A stretch of 5,150 nt of DNA from Lachnospiraceae bacterium (lineage in GTDB: Bacteria; Bacillota; Clostridia; Lachnospirales; Lachnospiraceae). A model generated the notes under the pieces. It worked only from the letters and a program-made list of their open reading frames with translations. It made no database searches and was not told the origin of the DNA. Position 1 is the first letter of the stretch. Each line of letters opens with the position of its first letter. The DNA lies in assembly GCA_017651385.1 (NCBI GenBank), contig JAGCCY010000209.1, positions 1 to 5,150 of the forward strand, given 5' to 3'. Below, in pieces: positions 1 to 5,150 of the stretch. The position numbers and the translations under genes are program-made.

Positions 1-1614
1 AGGCTTGAAGAAAAGTATTTGGACAGAGCGGCGTTGAATATCGTTAAGCTTTCAAAAGAGTACGATACCGACAATGAAAACAGAGTATTTAACGATGACT
101 TAGATCCGCATGAAGTTGCCCTGAAAGCTGCAAAAAGTGCTGCCGTATTACTTAAGAATAACGGGATCCTTCCCATAAAAGAAAAAAAGACAAAGCTTTT
201 ATGCGTGGGAGAGCTTGCCAAAGAAATGAGGATCCAGGGCGGAGGCAGCAGTCATATAAATATAAAGGAAAAGCCGAATGCAGTCGAAGCACTCAAAGAT
301 AAAGGATTCAGCGTTGCTTACGCCAAAGGTTACAGTGCCGGCTTAAACAAACCCGAAAAAGCACTCGAAGAAAAGGCGGTCGAACTTTCCCGGAAAGCGG
401 ACATAATTCTTTTCTTCGGCGGTCTTACCGAAAAGACTGAAGGAGAGGGATACGACCGTAAAGATTTTAATCTTCCGATCAATCAGATAGGTCTTCTTGC
501 AAATCTTACAGATCTTGGTAAGCCGGTCGTTTTTATCGGTTTTGGAGGAAGTCCTTATGCAATACCTTTTTTTGACAGTTTAAGTGCATTTATAAACATG
601 GGACTTCCCGGAGAAGCCGCAGACGAAGCGGTTGCGGCCCTGATAGCGGGAGAAGTGAATCCTTCGGGAAAACTTGCGGAAACCTGGCCGTTAAGTTATG
701 ACGATGTTCCGTGTAAGGATTTCTTTGCAAAAGATACTCAGGATGTTGATTACAGAGAAAGCATTTTTGCGGGTTATCGTTATTACGATACATTTAATGT
801 TCCGGTCAGATTTGAGTTCGGATACGGTCTAAGCTATACAGATTTTTCGTATGAAAACATCGCTTATGATAACGGAAAGGTTTCTTTTACCGTAAAGAAT
901 ACGGGAAACATTGCCGGTGCCGAGATATCACAGGTTTATGTTAAAAATCCGAAAGGCAGTTTCATAAGGGAAAACAAGAGCTTACGCGGTTTTGCTAAAA
1001 CGTATCTTAATCCCGGAGAATCCAGAGAAGTAAGTATCGATCTTGATGACAGGGCCTTTGAGATTTGGTCGGTCGATGCGGGCAAATACATTAAAGTATC
1101 GGGAGAATATGTTATAGAAGCTGCATCCTCCTTAAGCAATGTTAAGTTGAGCCTGCCCGTTAAGATAAGCGGGGAAGGCTGTACCGCGGATGACCGCATC
1201 AGATTCAAGTCATATTTCCCCAAGGACGGCGAAAGACCGAAAATGACAGAAGAGGACTTTTTAAGATTATACGACAAGGTCCAGCCGGATTTTACAAATA
1301 TACAAAAAGGCGAATATTCAAATACGAATTCGCTTAAGCAATTGTCTGAGAGATCTCCCATAGCAAAGATCTTAATGGGGGTATCGAAGATAGTGGTCAA
1401 AAATATGTTTAAGGGTAAAGCGTCCGACGATCCCGAACTTCTGATGTACACTGAAGGCATGGAAAACGGTACGATCGATACCGTTGCTGTCCAAAGCGGC
1501 GGAATGATCACCGAAAACATGATCAATGCGATAATCGAAGATGCAAACGGACATCATTTAAAAGCAGTTAAATATATGTTGAAGAGAACTAAAAAGGGTA
1601 AGAAGGATGAATGA
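1..1614 (+). CDS. Family 3 glycoside hydrolase (beta-glucosidase-like), 3' part of the gene
   Basis: The reading frame is open from base 1, so the TTG at 19 is internal and the gene starts upstream; 537 codons are present. Members remove terminal beta-linked sugars, usually glucose or xylose, from short glycosides. The visible part begins near the end of the barrel domain and enters the C-terminal alpha/beta sandwich, with the typical AAKSAAVLLKNN start, GGGSSHIN (238-261), EGEGYDR (439-459, where the family's acid/base Glu is expected) and NPSGKLAETWP (658-690). FEFGYGLSYTDF (811-846) then leads into a fibronectin III-like domain, to about 1170. The nucleophile Asp lies in the missing N-terminal part. 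About 145 further residues (from about 1171) form a helical extension ending in a lysine-rich tail. No secretion signal can be judged. Overlap with a symporter gene favours a cytoplasmic enzyme acting on imported glycosides. The family call is firm; the exact substrate cannot be told. Confidence 0.93.
   Translation, partial: RLEEKYLDRAALNIVKLSKEYDTDNENRVFNDDLDPHEVALKAAKSAAVLLKNNGILPIKEKKTKLLCVGELAKEMRIQGGGSSHINIKEKPNAVEALKDKGFSVAYAKGYSAGLNKPEKALEEKAVELSRKADIILFFGGLTEKTEGEGYDRKDFNLPINQIGLLANLTDLGKPVVFIGFGGSPYAIPFFDSLSAFINMGLPGEAADEAVAALIAGEVNPSGKLAETWPLSYDDVPCKDFFAKDTQDVDYRESIFAGYRYYDTFNVPVRFEFGYGLSYTDFSYENIAYDNGKVSFTVKNTGNIAGAEISQVYVKNPKGSFIRENKSLRGFAKTYLNPGESREVSIDLDDRAFEIWSVDAGKYIKVSGEYVIEAASSLSNVKLSLPVKISGEGCTADDRIRFKSYFPKDGERPKMTEEDFLRLYDKVQPDFTNIQKGEYSNTNSLKQLSERSPIAKILMGVSKIVVKNMFKGKASDDPELLMYTEGMENGTIDTVAVQSGGMITENMINAIIEDANGHHLKAVKYMLKRTKKGKKDE
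1594..1606 (+). promoter_or_regulatory. Ribosome binding site of the symporter, inside the hydrolase gene
   Basis: AAGGG at 1594-1598 lies 8 bases before the ATG at 1607, and a second purine run, AGAAGG, directly abuts the ATG. Both lie within the last codons of the GH3 gene, whose stop is at 1612-1614. Translation of the symporter is therefore probably coupled to that of the hydrolase. The spacing of AAGGG supports the ATG at 1607 as the true start. Confidence 0.65.
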
Positions 1615-3049
1615 AAAGCTTGATTTAAGGACGCGGCTTACATATTGTATCGGTTCGACCGGAAGAGATGCGGCATATGCGCTCGTGAGCATGTATCTGA
1701 TCCTTTATGTGCAATATACGATGAAGCTTACGACCGCACAGTTTGCGGTAATATCGGCATGCATGGTCATATCGATGGTATGGGATGCGGTCAACGACCC
1801 GATGATGGGCATAATAATCGAAAATACAAACTTTAAGTGGGGCAAATATAAGCCGTGGATCTTAACCGGCAGTATATTAAACGCAGCGATCATTATCTGT
1901 CTTTTCACGATCCGTCCGACAGGGTGGGGATTCGTGGCTTTCTACGGATGCATGTATCTTCTCTGGGGAATGACATACACAATGAATGATATTTCCTACT
2001 GGGGACTTTTGCCTTCGCTTTCATCCGATGCAAAAACGAGAGAATCACTGGTAACGCTCATGTCCATCTTTATCTGTGTCGGACAGTTCGCGGTTGCCGG
2101 TATCGTACCTGTTGTCGTAGCGGGAAATGCGGTGAAGGCGTACCGAACGGTCGCACTCATTGTTGCCCTTGCCTTTATAGCATTCCAGGCACTTACGGCA
2201 TTCGGTGTACGGGAAAAAGAACGCACCGGGTCGGGCGAGAAGGTTACGCTTAAGAAGATGTTTAAGATCTTTTTCAGAAACGATCAGCTAATGACATCGG
2301 GGATCGCATTTTTCCTGTTCAATATCGGACAGAACTTGCTTCTTATCTTTGGCGTAAACTTTTTCTATGTGGAATTCGGCTATGCAAAAGGCGGAGATCA
2401 GGTATTTATGTACACAGTGATGTACGGGCTCGGAACATTGCTTTCGCAGGCGCTGTTTTCAACTTTTACAAAGCTTTGTCCCAAGAAAAAGCTCCTTACG
2501 ATATCGACAATTCTTTTAACGGTATTCTATTTATGCTTTTTCTCGTACGGATATGTACTTCCGAGGAATGTTGTACTTCTTGATATCATCGGATTTATGA
2601 TCTTCTTCTTCCAGGGAGTCAATAATCTTGTAATATTGGTACTTGTAAACAACACGATCGAGTATGACGAATTTAAGTTCAACGAACGTCATGACAGCAT
2701 AATATCCGCAGTGCGTTCTTTTGCCGTAAAGCTTGCGGGAGGCGTCAACCAGGGTCTTTCGACATTGGTCCTTATAATCAGCGGGATCTATGCCATAAGC
2801 CAGAAGATATCTTCGATGGAAATTGATGCGGACACAGGAATTATGACAAAAGAAGAAGTACTGTCAAAAGCCGATAACTATTTAGCATCGGTCGAATCCT
2901 GGCAGCCTCTCGTACTTCGTCTCGGAATGGTCCTGATACCGATCGCAACCATCCTGTGGGCGTATTTTATGATCCGCAGAAAATATAATCTCGACGAAGC
3001 CAGATACGATGAGATCGTACAGGCTCTCAATTCAAGAAAATCACAGTAA
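1607..3049 (+). CDS. GPH-family (MelB-like) cation:glycoside symporter
   Basis: This is a complete 480-residue membrane protein with about 12 hydrophobic segments, the usual size and layout for glycoside-pentoside-hexuronide:cation symporters of the major facilitator superfamily. It would carry a sugar or short glycoside into the cell with a cation. Residues matching the MelB cation site are present: Asp60, Asn63 and Asp64 in WDAVNDP, and Thr125 in TYTMND. So are matches to sugar-site residues: Asp21 in GRDAAY, and Asp128 and Trp132 in NDISYW. Lys375 in VKLAGG matches MelB Lys377. The cytoplasmic loop after helix 2 has the family-type WGKYKPW. An equivalent of MelB Arg149 is not evident (the region is ESLVTLMSIF), so the sugar may differ from melibiose. 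The start overlaps the GH3 gene by 8 bases, so the two probably form one operon and the substrate is probably the glycoside cleaved by that enzyme. Residue equivalences were aligned by eye. Confidence 0.93.
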   Translation: MNEKLDLRTRLTYCIGSTGRDAAYALVSMYLILYVQYTMKLTTAQFAVISACMVISMVWDAVNDPMMGIIIENTNFKWGKYKPWILTGSILNAAIIICLFTIRPTGWGFVAFYGCMYLLWGMTYTMNDISYWGLLPSLSSDAKTRESLVTLMSIFICVGQFAVAGIVPVVVAGNAVKAYRTVALIVALAFIAFQALTAFGVREKERTGSGEKVTLKKMFKIFFRNDQLMTSGIAFFLFNIGQNLLLIFGVNFFYVEFGYAKGGDQVFMYTVMYGLGTLLSQALFSTFTKLCPKKKLLTISTILLTVFYLCFFSYGYVLPRNVVLLDIIGFMIFFFQGVNNLVILVLVNNTIEYDEFKFNERHDSIISAVRSFAVKLAGGVNQGLSTLVLIISGIYAISQKISSMEIDADTGIMTKEEVLSKADNYLASVESWQPLVLRLGMVLIPIATILWAYFMIRRKYNLDEARYDEIVQALNSRKSQ

Positions 3050-3055
3050 AAAAAC

Positions 3056-3081
3056 AGCCCGGCCGATCATCAGGCCGGGCT
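3056..3081. terminator. Bidirectional rho-independent terminator between convergent genes
   Basis: AGCCCGGCC (3056-3064) and GGCCGGGCT (3073-3081) form a perfect 9-bp GC-rich stem with an 8-base loop. Read on the minus strand, one G and then seven T follow the stem, a classic terminator for the antiporter transcript; this T run overlaps the symporter stop codon. On the plus strand the tail is weaker (TATTGTTTC) but still T-rich, so the hairpin probably ends the hydrolase/symporter transcript too. It fills most of the 52-base gap between the two stop codons. Confidence 0.9.
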
Positions 3082-3101
3082 TATTGTTTCTATATAAGAA
3101 G

Positions 3102-4292
3102 TTATGCGGGAAGTTCTTCTTTTGCGGGCATCTTGGAGTAAAGAACCTTTAAAATGATAGGAGTGGAGATCGAAGAGACTATGATCAAAAGGATAACTGC
3201 CGTAAAATAGACAGGGCTTATAAGGCCGACCGAAAGTCCCTTTTGCGAAACGATAAGAGCAACTTCACCTCGGGTCATCATACCGACACCGATCTTTAAG
3301 GAGTCCGCCCAGGAATAGCGGCAGACTTTTGCCATAAGTCCGCATCCTATGATCTTGGATACAAGACCCACAAGTACGAAGGCTAATGCAAATACAAGGA
3401 TCGACATGTTAAGGTCTCCGATATCCGTCTTAAGACCGATACTTGCAAAAAAGATCGGTCCGAAAAGCATGTAGGAGTTGATATCCATTTTTTCGGCAAT
3501 ATATTCGGAATCGCGGATGTTGCAAAGAATGATACCGGCTACATAAGCACCGGTAATATCGGCGATACCGAAATATTTCTCGGCTATATACGCCATTGCA
3601 AGACAGAGAGCAAGTCCCATTATGGGGATACGTCTTGTATGAGGATATCGGTTGTCTATGATCTTAAAGAGTTTATAGATCAAGAAACCTACGGCGATCG
3701 AGAATACAAAGAACAAAGCTGTCTTAAGGCATACGGTTCCGGCACTTGTGCTTCCGTTTGCAAGACCGATAACTACGGTCAAAACGATGATACCGATAAC
3801 ATCATCGATGATCGCTGCACTTAATATTGTGGTTCCGATCTCGCCTTTAAGCTTACCCATTTCACGAAGAGCCTGAACGGTAATACTAACGCTCGTGGCG
3901 GTTAAGATCACGCCCACAAACAGTGCGGAATAAAATTCGGGTGAACCGACAGCTGCGAAACCGTAAAAACAGCCGTAAAGAACGGTACCGCATACAAGAG
4001 GCACGAAAACACCGGCGCAGGCGATAAGTGTTGCCTTAAAGCCGGTCTTGATAAGATCGTGTAAGTTGGTCTCAAGTCCTGCACTGAACATAAGAAGGAT
4101 CACACCGATCTCAGCCATATGACTTAAGAAATCACTTAAATTGACAAGTCCGAGAACACTGGGTCCGATAAGCAGGCCCGCCAAGATCTCACCGACTACC
4201 TGCGGTGCTTTGCATTTTCTTGCGATTATTCCGAAAAGCTTTGCAAAGATTACTATGATCGCAAGATCCTTAAATACCAAATATGCTTCCAT
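3102..4292 (-). CDS. CPA2-family Na+(K+)/H+ antiporter, NapA/GerN type
   Basis: This complete 396-residue membrane protein has about 12-13 hydrophobic segments. Such proteins exchange sodium or potassium for protons across the cell membrane, for pH and salt balance. Family marks include QVVGEILAGLLIGPSVLG (residues 31-48), the TATSVSITVQAL segment (131-142), the paired acids Asp163-Asp164 in AAIIDDVIG, which are the likely ion-binding site, PIFFASIGL (279-287) and MMTRGEVALIVSQKG (338-352). The double Asp resembles the electrogenic NapA type; Kef potassium efflux proteins have Gln-Asp there. The length matches single-domain members such as GerN, and there is no C-terminal RCK/TrkA-N regulatory domain as in KefB or KefC. 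The ATG at 4292 is preceded by AAGAAGG at 11 bases. It lies downstream of the exonuclease gene on the same strand and is probably co-transcribed. Family is sure; the transported ion is inferred. Confidence 0.92.
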   Translation of the reverse strand: MEAYLVFKDLAIIVIFAKLFGIIARKCKAPQVVGEILAGLLIGPSVLGLVNLSDFLSHMAEIGVILLMFSAGLETNLHDLIKTGFKATLIACAGVFVPLVCGTVLYGCFYGFAAVGSPEFYSALFVGVILTATSVSITVQALREMGKLKGEIGTTILSAAIIDDVIGIIVLTVVIGLANGSTSAGTVCLKTALFFVFSIAVGFLIYKLFKIIDNRYPHTRRIPIMGLALCLAMAYIAEKYFGIADITGAYVAGIILCNIRDSEYIAEKMDINSYMLFGPIFFASIGLKTDIGDLNMSILVFALAFVLVGLVSKIIGCGLMAKVCRYSWADSLKIGVGMMTRGEVALIVSQKGLSVGLISPVYFTAVILLIIVSSISTPIILKVLYSKMPAKEELPA

Positions 4293-4293
4293 T

Positions 4294-4365
4294 TTATTTT
4301 TTGCCTTCTTTTATTTTGCTTTCGGCGTTCTTTACCTTTAATGCTCTTTTCACGATCTCCTCTGC
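4294..4365 (-). other. Open frame continuing after the exonuclease stop (possible lost or read-through C-terminal tail)
   Basis: After the TAA of the exonuclease gene (4368-4366), the same frame stays open for 23 codons and then meets a second TAA at 4296-4294, one base before the antiporter ATG. The encoded residues are AEEIVKRALKVKNAESKIK and then EGKK, a charged, helix-prone stretch that reads like a natural lysine-rich C-terminus. A GTG at 4353 preceded by GAGGAG could in principle start a 19-residue peptide, but the spacing of about 3 bases is too short to be convincing. The stretch thus looks like a former or conditional tail of the exonuclease protein. It is too short for codon statistics to decide, and chance is possible. 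Confidence 0.4.
4304..4310 (-). promoter_or_regulatory. Ribosome binding site of the antiporter
   Basis: Read on the minus strand, AAGAAGG ends 11 bases before the ATG at 4292, a slightly long but acceptable spacing. It supports this start. The A-rich spacer also contains the TAA (4296-4294) that closes the open frame running on from the exonuclease gene. No clear -35/-10 promoter pair was found in the 73 bases between the two genes. Confidence 0.6.
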
Positions 4366-5150
4366 TTATTCCTTGGGGATGATCTTTTTTGTCTTAACGG
4401 TAAAGTAATTGCCGTCTTCGGATTTTCTGATCCTGATCTTTATTTTGATAAAACCGTGTGTATCGCACCTGGCCAGTCCGAGAAAATACTTTCCGGTCGG
4501 GGAAAAATATTTGACCAGCTTTTTTGTTTTGCAGTTACATATATAGCAGTTTGAATCTCGCACGGTCTTGTCGTTGAGCAAAGCCTCTTTTGTGGCAAAC
4601 GTGCGGGAGATGTATTTATCGTAATTGCCAAAGAACAAAGAAAGTTCGTGAGCTTTGTCCCTGGGCGGGGTAAAAACATCATACGAATAATGACGGAGAG
4701 TTTCGTCTCTTTTAATGCGTGCGAACACCTTGGCGGTATAATATGCATCGGAAAACGCACGATGAAAAGGGATATCCTTTTCAATTGAAAGCATATCCAC
4801 TGCGGTTTCGAGAGCAAGTCGCCTGTGATTATCGTCATATTCAAGAGCAAAGAGCTTTTGGATATCATAAAAAGCAAACGGTCCGTCGTTTAAAGGATCA
4901 AATCCGTAATAGACCATGTTTCTCTGAAGTTCATAAAGGTCTAAGGGTCCCCATGTACAGAAAACAGGGTAGGGACCGCACCAGTCTAAGAAGTTTCTCA
5001 TAACTTCCGGGAAAGGAAGCTCGTTTTTAAGTTCCTTCATCTTAAGGTGTACGATCTTTCCCGTCATGAAATGCATGGTCTTATAGATCTGAGGCTTTAT
5101 GAGTTCGGAAAACTCGCTCGTCATTATACGATCTTCATTAAGTTTTACTG
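4366..5150 (-). CDS. DEDDh 3'-5' exonuclease-domain protein with a Cys/His C-terminal module, 5' part missing
   Basis: The frame stays open to the right edge. The codons before the ATG at 5124 encode VKLNEDRI, which reads on smoothly into MTSEFSELIKP, the usual strand-turn-strand after motif ExoI of RNase T/DNA polymerase III epsilon-like nucleases. The true start and the Asp-x-Glu of ExoI therefore lie outside the window. Numbering from the 5124 ATG, ExoII is FCTWGPLDLYEL with Asp62, and ExoIII is HRAFSDAYYTAKV with His121 and Asp126, the DEDDh arrangement. Such enzymes trim RNA or DNA 3' ends with two metal ions; the target here is unknown. After the nuclease fold, residues about 150-252 form an extra region with Cys193, Cys196, Cys198, Cys220 and His223 (CYICNC, then CDTHG), possibly a zinc-binding knuckle, followed by a basic beta-rich tail. 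The stop at 4368-4366 may be premature. The antiporter start follows 73 bases later. Confidence 0.85.
   Translation of the reverse strand, partial: VKLNEDRIMTSEFSELIKPQIYKTMHFMTGKIVHLKMKELKNELPFPEVMRNFLDWCGPYPVFCTWGPLDLYELQRNMVYYGFDPLNDGPFAFYDIQKLFALEYDDNHRRLALETAVDMLSIEKDIPFHRAFSDAYYTAKVFARIKRDETLRHYSYDVFTPPRDKAHELSLFFGNYDKYISRTFATKEALLNDKTVRDSNCYICNCKTKKLVKYFSPTGKYFLGLARCDTHGFIKIKIRIRKSEDGNYFTVKTKKIIPKE

Noticed and set aside
19..21. TTG as the start codon of the GH3 gene
   Set aside because: The frame is open upstream to the window edge with family-like sequence, and the essential barrel domain must lie further upstream.
936..1526. 196-residue open frame on the minus strand inside the GH3 gene
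   Set aside because: It lies wholly opposite a well-conserved coding region, has no recognisable motif, and is explained by the codon bias of the plus-strand gene.
4141..4341. Short plus-strand open frame across the antiporter start and the intergenic gap
   Set aside because: Most of it is antisense to the antiporter N-terminus. The rest is the complement of an A-rich stretch, giving a meaningless Phe-rich tail.
4294..4353. Possible 19-residue small gene starting at GTG 4353
   Set aside because: The GAGGAG is only about 3 bases from the GTG, and the frame is simply the continuation of the exonuclease frame, which explains it better.
4293..4365. Promoter for the antiporter
   Set aside because: No convincing -35/-10 pair is visible; the stretch reads as coding-like sequence plus a ribosome binding site.
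4440..4877. 145-residue open frame on the minus strand in another frame of the exonuclease gene
   Set aside because: The exonuclease frame contains clear ExoII and ExoIII motifs, whereas this frame shows no domain and is a shadow.
4719..5003. 94-residue open frame on the plus strand opposite the exonuclease gene
   Set aside because: No ribosome binding site or recognisable sequence was seen; it lies entirely antisense to a real gene.

Overview
The window looks like chromosomal DNA from a fermentative Firmicute, most likely a Lachnospiraceae-type gut or rumen clostridium. This is inferred from the type of GH3 glycosidase and its C-terminal extension, the GPH sugar symporter beside it, the AAGGG/AGAAGG-type ribosome binding sites and the moderate base composition. 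There are four genes, two at each end on opposite strands, and coding density is very high. No RNA gene, mobile element, CRISPR array or long repeat was seen.

Left half, plus strand (1-3049): the 3' part of a family 3 glycoside hydrolase, whose N-terminal barrel lies off the left edge, overlaps by 8 bases a complete GPH-family (MelB-like) cation:glycoside symporter. Together they form a sugar-use unit. The symporter would import a short glycoside with a cation, and the hydrolase, probably cytoplasmic, would split off the terminal sugar. The symporter keeps the residues that form the cation site and much of the sugar site in MelB, which points to sodium coupling.

Middle (3050-3101): a compact 9-bp GC-rich hairpin between the convergent genes should act as a bidirectional terminator. 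It is stronger for the minus-strand unit, where seven T follow it.

Right half, minus strand (5150-3102): a DEDDh 3'-5' exonuclease-domain protein runs in from off the right edge and is followed by a complete CPA2 cation/proton antiporter of the NapA/GerN type. The exonuclease carries a C-terminal cysteine/histidine cluster that may bind zinc. Its TAA stop is followed in the same frame by 23 more open codons that end one base before the antiporter start codon. This suggests that the protein was once longer, or can be read through, and that the two genes were once almost abutting.

The window is mostly ordinary housekeeping and carbohydrate-use content. The points most worth a second look are the in-frame tail after the exonuclease stop, the putative zinc module of that exonuclease, and the uncharacterised C-terminal extension of the GH3 enzyme. 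I saw no clear sign of a new multi-gene system.
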